Below are positions 23,677 to 31,288 of a stretch of DNA of 40,330 bases, piece by piece (the stretch's first letter is position 1; every line of letters begins with the position of its first letter). Both the position numbers and the translations under genes were made by a program. A model generated the notes under the pieces. The model searched no databases and had not been told where the DNA came from. It was given only the letters and a program-made list of their open reading frames with translations. Source of the DNA: Candidatus Zixiibacteriota bacterium (GTDB taxonomy: Bacteria; Zixibacteria; MSB-5A5; GN15; FEB-12); the NCBI GenBank assembly GCA_016926795.1, contig JAFGNW010000031.1, forward strand, positions 1 through 40,330, given 5' to 3'.

Positions 23677-25107
23677 TTAATAGATGCCGTATTTGGCGAT
23701 TCGGTCGCGGAGCGTGTTTCTTGAAATGCCCAGCGTTTCCGAGGTTTTTACCTGGTTGCCGTCGAAATGCTTCAGGCAGGAAGCTATAACCGCCCGCTCA
23801 AGGGCTGATTCCAGCAGGTGATAAATCTGCCCCTGGGAATTGTTGATGAGCCTGGGCATGATGGGGTCGACGATTTTCTTGAAAGTCTCGGCATAGTCGT
23901 CCTGAAGGGTGTTGAGATCGATTTCAACCTTGGGATTGCTCTCGGTCAGGCTGGGGAAATCCTCTATCTGCAACATCTCGTTTTTGGACATGACCATAGC
24001 CGTATGGATATTGTTTTCCAGTTCCCGGACATTGCCCGGCCAGTGAAACCGGCTTAACTGCTGGACGGCTTTCTTGGAGATTTTTTTATCGGTAACGTTC
24101 TGCTGCTCGGAGAATTTCTTAACGAAGTAATCGATAAGAAGCGGAATATCCGACCGGCGTTCCCTGAGAGGCGGCATATAAATAGAGACTACTTTAAGAC
24201 GGTAAAAGAGGTCGACGCGGAAGGAGCCTTCCTTCATACAGTTGACCAGGGATTTGTTGGTGGCGGCGATTATCCGGACGTTGACGTTAACGGTTTCGTT
24301 ACCGCCGACCCGTTCGAAACATTTCTCCTGAAGAACGCGGAGAAGTTTCGACTGCGTCAACATCGACATATCGCCGATTTCATCAAGGAACAGGGTGCCG
24401 TTGTTGGCCTGTTCGAACTTGCCGATTCGTTTATAATAAGCCCCGGTGAAAGCGCCCTTCTCGTGCCCGAACAATTCCGATTCCAGCAGGGTCTCGGGAA
24501 GAGCCGCGCAATTGACGGACAGGAATGCGTTGTTTTTACGGGGAGAGTTGCGGTGAATAGCCCGGGCGACCAGTTCCTTGCCGGTACCGGACTCGCCGAA
24601 AATAAGCACCGCCGCCTCGGTCTTGGAAACCTGGCCGATCAATTTGGCTATTTCGACAATCTCCGGCGACTGGCCGACGATTTCGTTGATTTTTTCTATT
24701 CGAGGTTCATCGACATCCGACCGGAGCGGTCTCCTGATGGTGGGATGATAACCGCAGGCCTTGTTGACGGTGTCAATCAATTTTTCGATTTCGAACGGTT
24801 TGGTCAGATACTCGTACGCCCCTTCGCGCATCGCCTCGATGGCGTTCTCCGTCGAGACAAAACCCGATATCATAATCACCGGCATTTCCGTCTTGAGTTG
24901 CTTGATTTGCTTAAGCACATCAAGACCGGACAAAGTAGGCAGGTTAACGTCGAGCATAACCAGGTCGACATCGTTATTCTCTTCGAGAAATTCGGTGACC
25001 CGGTTTCCGTCTTCCAGAAAATTGAATTTGTACTTGTCCGAATCAAAAAGATTCGCCAGTGATTGCGAAATTTCTTTATCGTCGTCAACAAGAAGTATCT
25101 TTTTCAT
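23677..25107 (-). CDS. NtrC-family sigma-54-dependent response regulator
   Basis: A 476-residue transcription activator with three domains. The receiver (1-120) has the acidic pair DDD (8-10), the phospho-acceptor D53 in MLDVNLP and K103 in TKPF. The AAA+ sigma-54 interaction domain (about 140-375) has Walker A GESGTGKE (171-178), the sigma-54 contact loop GAFTGA (218-223) and Walker B LFLDEIGD. The C-terminal Fis-type helix-turn-helix ends with ASETLGISRNTLRDRI-like sequence (here TSETLGISRNTLRDRIAKYG). It should open sigma-54 promoters when phosphorylated. No histidine kinase is adjacent, so it is an orphan in this window. A candidate sigma-54 site lies about 90 bp upstream of its own start. 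Confidence 0.95.
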   Translation of the reverse strand: MKKILLVDDDKEISQSLANLFDSDKYKFNFLEDGNRVTEFLEENNDVDLVMLDVNLPTLSGLDVLKQIKQLKTEMPVIMISGFVSTENAIEAMREGAYEYLTKPFEIEKLIDTVNKACGYHPTIRRPLRSDVDEPRIEKINEIVGQSPEIVEIAKLIGQVSKTEAAVLIFGESGTGKELVARAIHRNSPRKNNAFLSVNCAALPETLLESELFGHEKGAFTGAYYKRIGKFEQANNGTLFLDEIGDMSMLTQSKLLRVLQEKCFERVGGNETVNVNVRIIAATNKSLVNCMKEGSFRVDLFYRLKVVSIYMPPLRERRSDIPLLIDYFVKKFSEQQNVTDKKISKKAVQQLSRFHWPGNVRELENNIHTAMVMSKNEMLQIEDFPSLTESNPKVEIDLNTLQDDYAETFKKIVDPIMPRLINNSQGQIYHLLESALERAVIASCLKHFDGNQVKTSETLGISRNTLRDRIAKYGIY

Positions 25108-25197
25108 AGTCTCTCTTTTTAATTCAGATATATATAAATAATATCGACGGAAATTTGTTTTTATATAGCGAAAAAATGTAAAGGTACCCTTGAAAAT

Positions 25198-25213
25198 TGC
25201 AGTTTTATAGCCA
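25198..25213 (-). promoter_or_regulatory. Candidate sigma-54 promoter upstream of the NtrC-type regulator
   Basis: On the minus strand TGGCTATAAAACTGCA keeps the essential GG-N10-GC spacing of sigma-54 promoters: TGGC as -24 and CTGCA as -12 (consensus TTGCW). It lies about 90 bp before the start codon. The ACG part of the -24 box is not matched. Confidence 0.4.
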
Positions 25214-25328
25214 GTTTTCGTCGCCGGTGAAAAGCATTTGTTTTTTTAAACTTAACTGTTTCTAAATGAACCATTCGACCGACTGCCGATAATGGAATTA
25301 ACAATCTATTATAGGGGGATAAAAAGAA

Positions 25329-25354
25329 ACCGGCGAAAAAGAGATTCCGCCGGT
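25329..25354 (-). terminator. Rho-independent terminator of the PEGA/FN3/membrane-protein unit
   Basis: ACCGGCG / CGCCGGT stem with a 12-base loop, followed on the minus strand by TTCTTTTTATCC. It lies 28 bp after the stop at 25383. Confidence 0.7.
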
Positions 25355-25382
25355 CAGATATTTTTTACATATATAAGGAGGC

Positions 25383-26225
25383 CTATTCCCTTTCTTCCTC
25401 GATTAAAAACCGTACAGCTGTACCCATCCAGAAATAATCGGCCAGCAGTTCGGCCCCCAAACCGGCGAGAATAATCCAGTATACCAGTTCCGGTTTGAAC
25501 TTGACGATCAGGACATCGGTGGGAACAGCGGAGATATAATAAGGAACAAACATAATGATCGCCGCCAGGACGAAGCAGGTTATCGGCCGGCGGAGAAACA
25601 GTCTCACTGACCGCCCCAGAGCCTTGAGAAAATTGTCCCGGAAGACGACAACCGCGGGAAGGGCAAAGAAGAAGAGAGCCAGGATAACGGCCAGGATAAA
25701 AGGCAGGATAACGAACCGGACCGCCATCAGCCGCCGGGGGGAATCCTGGTGAAAGGCCTGCAGCAGGTCCGGCAAATAGAAATTAACCGCCACCGTCAAA
25801 CCGTTGATAACCACCCAGACCAGTACCAGGGGCAGCCACAGCGACAGAAGGGATTTAAAGGAGGTTCGGGCGGGTCCGGTGATTTTCCCGAAACCATCCG
25901 TGAACAATGCCGCCACTCCGCCCAGCACCAGGCCTTCCAGTAACAGGCCCAGAAGAAGTTTCCCCCAGCCGAAAAAATAAGGCAGATACAGAAATTGTCC
26001 GGGATAATGGCTGAACGCCTTAAAACTGTCTTCTCCAAACAGGGATACCCAGGTACTGACAAGGGGATAAAACAACGGGGAAAGAAAATTATAATGAGCG
26101 TATAAAAGCAGCCAGATTAATAAAAAATAACCAAGGAGTAAAAGCCAGATTCGCAACCGTCCGACATGTTTAAGAGTATCGAGAAAAAGAACAATAATCT
26201 GGTTTATACTTTTAATCAGACCCAT
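25383..26225 (-). CDS. Integral membrane protein of unknown function, about six helices
   Basis: A 280-residue very hydrophobic protein. Predicted helices are near 26-44, 88-110, 127-148, 168-190, 213-233 and 242-262. There is no signal peptide, no catalytic motif and no cysteine or histidine pattern that suggests an enzyme. It contains a basic segment FLKALGRSVRLFLRRPITC, a layout seen in uncharacterised bacterial membrane proteins of the DUF4013/DUF975-like kind, but I cannot assign it to one. AAAGGATAG precedes the ATG. It follows the FN3 lipoprotein by 24 bp and is the last gene of the unit before the terminator, so it may serve the same envelope function. Confidence 0.75.
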   Translation of the reverse strand: MGLIKSINQIIVLFLDTLKHVGRLRIWLLLLGYFLLIWLLLYAHYNFLSPLFYPLVSTWVSLFGEDSFKAFSHYPGQFLYLPYFFGWGKLLLGLLLEGLVLGGVAALFTDGFGKITGPARTSFKSLLSLWLPLVLVWVVINGLTVAVNFYLPDLLQAFHQDSPRRLMAVRFVILPFILAVILALFFFALPAVVVFRDNFLKALGRSVRLFLRRPITCFVLAAIIMFVPYYISAVPTDVLIVKFKPELVYWIILAGLGAELLADYFWMGTAVRFLIEEERE

Positions 26226-26249
26226 AAGCTGCTATCCTTTTAATCCCGC

Positions 26250-27512
26250 CTACCTGGTGATGACGACTTCGTTGGAGCCGGTGGCGGCCCCGCTGCGGTC
26301 ATAGACATAAACCTTGTAATGATAGGTACCCGAAGCGGCAGCGTAGTCGTCGAAGGAAGTGATATTCCGGTCGTTGATATAGGTAATCATCAGCGATGCC
26401 GACGGCGGGTCCGCCAGGGCGCTGTTATCCCGGAATAGGCGATAGGATTCGAAATCGACATCATTGTTACGCGACCAGCTCAGGTGGATGGTTTCGGAAC
26501 CGCTGGTGTTGCCGGCCAGCACCACCGCGACGGGAGGAACGTTTACAAACGCTATGACGCTGTCGGATATTTTCGAGGCGAAATTCCCGGCGGCGTCGAT
26601 AAAATGTCCCGTCAGCTGGGTATCTATCAGATTCAATCCCTCGGGCAGGTAATAATCGACCGTATAGATGCCGTCATCGGCGGTCATATCGCCGCTGGTG
26701 CCGTCATCGTACAACTTGACAGAATCAGCCGGGCCGAACAAAACATAAGCCTTCCCGTCGAGCTCTCTCGAATCGGGACCGAAGTCGCCGCCGTCAAGAC
26801 CCAGCGTAACCATATCGCCGACCGCGAACGTCTGACCGTAAGGGGTGAAGAACACCGAATCGATTTCCGAACGGGTATCGAGGACGATATCGTCGGAGAC
26901 CGGCCGGTTGGACCGGGTACCGTCGGTGAAAATAAACCCGGCATAAACGGTTTTCAATCCATCGCCCCCGGACAGGTTAAAGCTTATATTGGACGAGAAA
27001 GGCCGGTAATCAGCATCGATAAAAAGGGAATCTTCCGAGAGAATGACATGGGAGGCGCTGATGGAAGTGTTCACCTGTACCGTCACCTCGCGATGATTGA
27101 TATATTCATCGTCACCTTCGATTCTGATGGAAAACAAACCTATTTCAGACGAGACCGGCGAAGACCGCTCCCCCTCGATGCCGCTGGGGTCAACCGCCGC
27201 TACCCGGAAAAAGTAGGTCCGGTTGACGGCCAGACCGGTGATGGTAGTCGAGTAGGTGACGGTGCTGTCGCGCAAAATGTAATCGGTCGCCCCGGCCTCG
27301 GCCGCGTAAACCCGAAACCGTGCTACCCTGTCGCTGTCGGACATTTCCCAGGTCAGCGTGACCTCCCGGTCGTTCAATAAAATCGTCACATTTATAGGCG
27401 CCCGTAACGGGTCGGGCAGCGACTGCAACGGCGTTTTGGAATCAATCTGACGACTGCATCCGGCCGCCAGAAGCACCAGACTACAAACCGTGAATAATAT
27501 TTTTTTCATCAT
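26250..27512 (-). CDS. Lipoprotein with fibronectin type III domains
   Basis: A 420-residue lipoprotein: signal MMKKILFTVCSLVLLAAGCS with lipid-bearing Cys19. An FN3 domain spans about 38-128 (DREVTLTWEMSDSDRVARFRV, NRTYFFRVAAVDPSGIEG), a central beta-rich region about 130-320, and a second FN3 domain about 325-418 (IHLSWSRNNDVDFESYRLFR, GTYHYKVYVYDRSG). The central part includes a phrase DDGTSGDMTADDGIYTVDYY resembling carbohydrate-surface or choice-of-anchor type modules. FN3 modules mediate binding, so it is probably an envelope-anchored binding protein. There is no catalytic motif. GAGGGGCTG is the ribosome site. The gene sits 12 bp after the PEGA-DUF5683 gene. Confidence 0.85.
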   Translation of the reverse strand: MMKKILFTVCSLVLLAAGCSRQIDSKTPLQSLPDPLRAPINVTILLNDREVTLTWEMSDSDRVARFRVYAAEAGATDYILRDSTVTYSTTITGLAVNRTYFFRVAAVDPSGIEGERSSPVSSEIGLFSIRIEGDDEYINHREVTVQVNTSISASHVILSEDSLFIDADYRPFSSNISFNLSGGDGLKTVYAGFIFTDGTRSNRPVSDDIVLDTRSEIDSVFFTPYGQTFAVGDMVTLGLDGGDFGPDSRELDGKAYVLFGPADSVKLYDDGTSGDMTADDGIYTVDYYLPEGLNLIDTQLTGHFIDAAGNFASKISDSVIAFVNVPPVAVVLAGNTSGSETIHLSWSRNNDVDFESYRLFRDNSALADPPSASLMITYINDRNITSFDDYAAASGTYHYKVYVYDRSGAATGSNEVVITR

Positions 27513-27524
27513 CAGCCCCTCCCC

Positions 27525-28265
27525 CTAAAAGCTCTTGGTCAGGGTTAGACCGATAGTCCCGCTACCGGTTTCAGGTTTCAGCGCCAGGCCCTTGACGGAA
27601 AAGGTGCCGCTTTCCTGAGGAAAGAAAAAGAGAGCGTCAAGGACGCTCAGGCTCCAGGCGCCGATAACCGCCCCGATGGTGATTCGGCGGATAGTTTCCG
27701 CGTCATAGGCTTCCTCCCGGTTGTCCCTTAGATTCAGGTAACTGGTCCGGATATCGGCGTAACTGCCGCCGTGAATAATGGTTGAATCATATGCCCGTTC
27801 ACTGGCTGTTAAATCATCATATTTATCGTTGTAATCATTATCGGCGATCAGATAGGCCGCCACGGAACCCACCGCCAGCAGATTAAAAAAGAAACTCTTG
27901 GTTCTCTGTTCAGCGTAAAGCTGACCCCAGCCGGGCACTACCAGCGACCGAACCGCCGCTTTGATTCTCGTTTTCGGTGTGAGCGTAACCGTGAGTTCCT
28001 GGGGTTTGGAAGGGTCCAGCATCACCCGGGTTGAATATTTCTCAAAGCCGAATCTTTTGACATCGACCCGGTACTCACCGAACAGGGGCTGCTGGAAAAC
28101 AGTCGGCGTGATACCAACCACCACCGCTTCCCCTTTAAGTGTAACCTCCGCCCCGGCCGGGGATGATTTCACCGTGAAATTTCCCAGGGCCGTTCCCTGA
28201 GCGTTCAATATGACGGGTAAAAGAACGAATAACAGGCAGGCTGTCAAAATCCTTTTTAACAACAT
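27525..28265 (-). CDS. PEGA domain / DUF5683 protein, secreted or membrane-bound
   Basis: A 246-residue protein. It starts with the signal peptide MLLKRILTACLLFVLLPVILNAQG. A PEGA domain (about 30-98) has VKSSPAGAEVTLKGEAVVVG and the usual strand FGEYRVDVKRFGFEKYS. Then comes a DUF5683-type region with the conserved LVVPGWGQLYAEQRTKSFFF (from about 108), followed by a hydrophobic helix and a second helix near 205-225. PEGA domains are found in surface-layer-like and envelope proteins, and their ligand is unknown. It is the first gene of a unit with the FN3 lipoprotein and the six-helix protein. A promoter candidate is listed at 28315-28343. Confidence 0.85.
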   Translation of the reverse strand: MLLKRILTACLLFVLLPVILNAQGTALGNFTVKSSPAGAEVTLKGEAVVVGITPTVFQQPLFGEYRVDVKRFGFEKYSTRVMLDPSKPQELTVTLTPKTRIKAAVRSLVVPGWGQLYAEQRTKSFFFNLLAVGSVAAYLIADNDYNDKYDDLTASERAYDSTIIHGGSYADIRTSYLNLRDNREEAYDAETIRRITIGAVIGAWSLSVLDALFFFPQESGTFSVKGLALKPETGSGTIGLTLTKSF

Positions 28266-28314
28266 AACCCCTTTCCATGGTTTATGTTATAAGTCAACTT
28301 TCCTTAATATCGGA

Positions 28315-28343
28315 ATAATACAAGAATTATCCATTATAAACAA
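28315..28343 (-). promoter_or_regulatory. Sigma-70-like promoter for the PEGA/FN3 unit
   Basis: TTGTTT (28343-28338), a 17-bp spacer and TATTAT (28320-28315) on the minus strand, 50 bp before the PEGA gene start. The -10 matches five of six and the -35 three of six. Confidence 0.35.
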
Positions 28344-28352
28344 GTTAAAAAA

Positions 28353-28374
28353 AAGACCGTCCTGAAACGGTCTT
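28353..28374 (-). terminator. Rho-independent terminator after the sugar transferase gene
   Basis: AAGACCGT / ACGGTCTT is a perfect 8-bp stem with a 6-base loop, followed on the minus strand by TTTTTTAAC. It lies 26 bp after the stop codon. Confidence 0.8.
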
Positions 28375-28400
28375 GAATCTGCAATTTCGACTGAAAACTC

Positions 28401-29339
28401 CTAACAGGCGCCCTTACCGGTAAAGACGACCACGAAGGTTTTCAGAATAATTTTGATATCGTAAAAGATCGTCCAGTTTTTAATGTACTGGAGGTCATAC
28501 TTGACTTTTCGGGCGACGCTGGCAATCGAGGAATCATAACCGTTTTCAATCTGAGCCAGGCCTGTCAAACCGGGCTTGACATCGAGCCGGCTGGTGTAAT
28601 CATCCACCTTGGTGGAGAGGTCCTTGACAAAATTCGGCCGTTCCGGTCGGGGGCCGACCAGCGACATATCCCCTTTAAGAATATTAATAAACTGGGGGAT
28701 TTCATCAAGGCGGGTTTTCCGCATGAAAGAGCCCAGGCGGGTGATTCTGGGGTCGTTCTTGGTAGCCCAGACCGGACCGCTCTTTTTCTCGGCGTCGGAT
28801 ACCATCGTCCGGAATTTTATTACATCGAAAGGCTTGCCGTGATAGTTTTCGCGGCGGCGGTCGCGGTCGCGCTGCTCGGAAGCGATGCCGACTTTCTGGT
28901 GATAGCGACGGTCATTTTTGCGACGATTGACACCTACCCGCAGCTGGGTATAGAAGATCGGGCCGGGCGAATCCAGTTTTATCAAAATCGGTAGAATAAT
29001 CATGAACGGTAAAGCCAGAATCAGTCCAACCACCGCTCCCAGAATATCGATTGACCTTTTCACCGCATTATTAAACATCACTTTTAAATGCTCCGGCCTG
29101 GTTAACGCTTCAGGTACGGCAAATATATAAAATGTTGAAAAAAGAACAAACAATAATCCGAACATTTCTGCCATAAAAAATTTCAGCTTGAAAATCAGGT
29201 CATAAGCCAGTTCGGGGGTGTAGAGGTACGGGCGGGTTAAATCCAAACCGGAGGCTATACCGTAGTTAATATTCCTCTGGTTCAGGACTACCGTGGTGTT
29301 TTCAGTATTTGTGTTTATTTTATTGATATTATTTTTCAT
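28401..29339 (-). CDS. Polyprenyl-phosphate sugar phosphotransferase (bacterial sugar transferase family)
   Basis: A membrane enzyme that moves a sugar-phosphate from a nucleotide sugar to undecaprenyl phosphate, the first step of an exopolysaccharide or O-antigen unit. From the ATG at 29339 it has 312 residues; an in-frame start ten codons upstream is possible but lacks a ribosome site. Visible: a hydrophobic helix near 60-80, the re-entrant membrane helix in KRSIDILGAVVGLILALPF, and the catalytic region FRTMVSDAE, RLDEIPQFINILKGDMSLVG and GPRPERP. Unlike WbaP or WcaJ it has only one N-terminal helix. Between LRVG and PFDVIKFRTM lies an unusually basic 28-residue insert (about NRRKNDRRYH...RDRRRENY). 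No other polysaccharide cluster genes are adjacent. Confidence 0.92.
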   Translation of the reverse strand: MKNNINKINTNTENTTVVLNQRNINYGIASGLDLTRPYLYTPELAYDLIFKLKFFMAEMFGLLFVLFSTFYIFAVPEALTRPEHLKVMFNNAVKRSIDILGAVVGLILALPFMIILPILIKLDSPGPIFYTQLRVGVNRRKNDRRYHQKVGIASEQRDRDRRRENYHGKPFDVIKFRTMVSDAEKKSGPVWATKNDPRITRLGSFMRKTRLDEIPQFINILKGDMSLVGPRPERPNFVKDLSTKVDDYTSRLDVKPGLTGLAQIENGYDSSIASVARKVKYDLQYIKNWTIFYDIKIILKTFVVVFTGKGAC

Positions 29340-29462
29340 TGAATCTTCTAATTTAGTAATCAGTATCAATCAAGTTCTGAGCAAATAGACTGCCAGAATT
29401 TTTCATTGAAGATAAAACTTATAGAGATTTAATATTTTTTTTGAGGGGTTCGTAACGCCTTG

Positions 29463-29501
29463 TCCGGCAACAGACAATAAATGACACAAGATCTGTCCGG
29501 A
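29463..29501. promoter_or_regulatory. Inverted repeat in the sugar transferase leader
   Basis: Arms TCCGGcaACAGA and TCTGTCCGGA pair over 10 bp with a two-base bulge and a 17-base loop. It is the only GC-rich island in this leader. It could be an operator or a leader RNA structure. Confidence 0.35.
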
Positions 29502-29620
29502 ATCAATATTTTTTAATATTTTGTTAAATATAATTATGAGACTCAGAATTTATAAAAAAAAGTCATAATAGGTGCATTTCATTGCGCAACAAGTTGGTAA
29601 ACAAGTGCAATCCTCACAAA

Positions 29621-29644
29621 AAAAGCCGGTATTCACCGGCTTTT
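29621..29644 (-). terminator. Rho-independent terminator after the PorV-like gene
   Basis: AAAAGCCGGT-ATTC-ACCGGCTTTT is a perfect 10-bp stem with a tetraloop, followed on the minus strand by TTTGTG. It lies 20 bp after the stop codon. Confidence 0.85.
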
Positions 29645-29664
29645 CAAGGAGTTACATAACTATA

Positions 29665-30606
29665 TTAATTGTTCATAAAAAATACAAGCGAGAAACGATG
29701 AATATCCTCGGAAGTATAATTATCTTTTAGCGTATAAGCGTAATCGAATTGTACTTTGTTGAACCTGACACCGGCACCCATAGATAACCCGGTCCCGGAA
29801 TCATCGGTCTGGTCAAAGTAATATTTGTAACCGGTTCTCAGAAAATAATGCTGTTCGAAATTGAGCTCAACACCGTAACGGATTATCGACCGGCCATAGA
29901 TCTTCTTCTCGAATTCCAGGGCAGTGATAAACGACTCGTTGAACGGCTGGGCGGCAATACCGATCCGGGTGGTGGCCGGAAGCTTTTCCTCGGTATTCTC
30001 AAATTTCATCCTGGTTCCGAAATTACTGGCGACCAGAGCAAAGGTGAATTTGTTCATGACGCAACGCAGTCCGATATCGGCCGCGAAAGCGGTGGCACTG
30101 GCCTCATCCAGATTCTGGCTGATAATTTTGCCGGTCAAGCCGACTGCGAGATTTTCGGTAATTTCAAAACCGGCTGAAAGGGCTCCAGCCCAATCGTAAG
30201 CGGTCAATTCGCCGGTATAAAAGCCCTCCTGGTCATATCCTTCGATTTTCCCATAGCTGAGGTAGGTCATCGAAGCCGCCAGGACGGTTCCGTTATCAAG
30301 GGAATAAGCAAAAGAGCCGTGTTCCAAATTGATATCCTGATACCATGAAAAATGACCCAGCATGATTTCATGGTTATCCAAACCGGCCAAACCGGCAGGG
30401 TTCCAGAAGGTAGATACCGCGCCGTGAGAAACGGCGGTATAAGCGCCGCCCATGCCCGCAGCCCGGGCACCCAGACCGATTTGTAAAAAGTCGGCCGAAG
30501 TTCGCCCGCCGTCGGAGGCGGCTACTGAGATTTTGCCGAATAAGGCTACAATGATAAGCAGCAATATCCAGGAAAAAACAATCCGATTTATGGTTCTTTT
30601 ATGCAT
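29665..30606 (-). CDS. PorV/PorQ-family outer-membrane protein
   Basis: A 313-residue predicted outer-membrane barrel. A signal peptide spans about 1-30 (hydrophobic core IVFSWILLLIIVALFG). The family signature follows: FLQIGLGARAAGMGGAYTAVS and FWNPAGLAG (about 40-76). The rest alternates Gly/aromatic-rich strands (e.g. GVELNFEQHYFLRTGYKYYF, MGAGVRFNKVQFDYAYTL) and ends RFSLVFFMNN. In Bacteroidetes PorV takes part in type IX secretion, but relatives occur widely without it. No other type IX gene is seen here, so the role is open. GGAAAGGG precedes the ATG. It appears to be transcribed alone, with a strong terminator after it. Confidence 0.88.
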   Translation of the reverse strand: MHKRTINRIVFSWILLLIIVALFGKISVAASDGGRTSADFLQIGLGARAAGMGGAYTAVSHGAVSTFWNPAGLAGLDNHEIMLGHFSWYQDINLEHGSFAYSLDNGTVLAASMTYLSYGKIEGYDQEGFYTGELTAYDWAGALSAGFEITENLAVGLTGKIISQNLDEASATAFAADIGLRCVMNKFTFALVASNFGTRMKFENTEEKLPATTRIGIAAQPFNESFITALEFEKKIYGRSIIRYGVELNFEQHYFLRTGYKYYFDQTDDSGTGLSMGAGVRFNKVQFDYAYTLKDNYTSEDIHRFSLVFFMNN

Positions 30607-30893
30607 TTAATACCCTTTCCAAACAATTTCCGTATTTGTTATGGCAAGGTCGATGCCGGTAGAACCGCTTCATTTTATATGTCGCTAATATTTTCGGATT
30701 GTCTTTTGAGGTTTGTAAGCTGTTGTAATTCAACCCATTTCCATTGCTAATAAAAGTTTACGCTCACAACCCCTGGAAATAATATTCCAGTTGTCACTTC
30801 AATCCTTGAAATAAAATGGAAGTTTATTGAGCAACTCCCATTAATACTCGATAATTAACCTCCTCAATCATTGGTCAAATAACCGTTTAACCC

Positions 30894-30975
30894 GGTGTGT
30901 CCAAAAAACCCACATCTTTATCTTAATTGTCGGAACATTGAACACAAATTTTACTAAAGATATGGGCTGTACACC
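30894..30975. repeat. Imperfect 82-bp inverted repeat
   Basis: CCCACATCTTTA (30909-30920) pairs with TAAAGATATGGG (30955-30966) at 11 of 12 positions, and an outer GGTGT (30894-30898) pairs with ACACC (30971-30975). It could be an operator, a structured RNA or the remnant of a small element. Confidence 0.4.
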
Positions 30976-31242
30976 ACACTTCATTAAAGGGGTAGAAACA
31001 GCTTTTTAAGGCGGTTGTCAACAAAAAACAGGAAAATATTTCCTACTTCAAGTCACTATAAGACAATGGGTTACATTATCAAAAAAGTGATATTACCCTA
31101 TTTCAAATAAAAACTTTTTTTTATGACCGCAACGCAAAATCATTAAATTATATCTATAATTCCACTTTCAAGGTCTGCGGTGTTTCAATTTTAAAAAAGA
31201 AGAATATTGTCCAGAGACCATGGTTCTTTTATCGTTTAATAT

Positions 31243-31271
31243 GGAATAAAAGCCTGATATATCTTTATTCC
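31243..31271 (-). terminator. Possible weak terminator after the M48 gene
   Basis: GGAATAAA / TTTATTCC is an 8-bp stem with a 13-base loop, 18 bp after the stop codon. The stem is AT-rich and no T-tract follows, so it is a weak call. Confidence 0.3.
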
Positions 31272-31288
31272 GGAAAAAGGGGACAGCG

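Larger units (their letters stand above)
25108..25382. other. AT-rich leader of the response regulator gene
   Basis: No gene is seen in these 275 bp. They hold the candidate sigma-54 site (25198-25213) for the response regulator and the terminator (25329-25354) of the preceding membrane-protein gene. Confidence 0.6.
29340..29664 (-). other. AT-rich intergenic leader of the sugar transferase gene
   Basis: No gene is seen. It holds the terminator of the PorV-like gene (29621-29644), a possible promoter TTGTTG-N16-TATTAT (29592-29565, minus), and a dyad TCCGG-ACAGA...TCTGT-TG-CCGGA (29463-29501). If that promoter is real the mRNA leader is about 220 bases long. Confidence 0.45.
30607..31288. 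other. 680-bp AT-rich gene-free region
   Basis: No credible ORF or known RNA is seen on either strand. It contains the hairpin CTGGAA-ATAATA-TTCCAG (30773-30790), the larger inverted repeat 30894-30975, and a weak AT-rich terminator for the M48 gene (31243-31271). It is the largest gap without genes or repeats in the window. Confidence 0.55.

Noticed and set aside
26484-27380. Plus-strand ORF of 298 codons opposite the FN3 lipoprotein gene
   Set aside because: No ribosome site or domain; the minus strand has signal peptide and FN3 motifs.
29665-30606. Evidence for a type IX secretion system
   Set aside because: A single PorV-like protein is not enough; no other type IX component or C-terminal sorting domain was seen.
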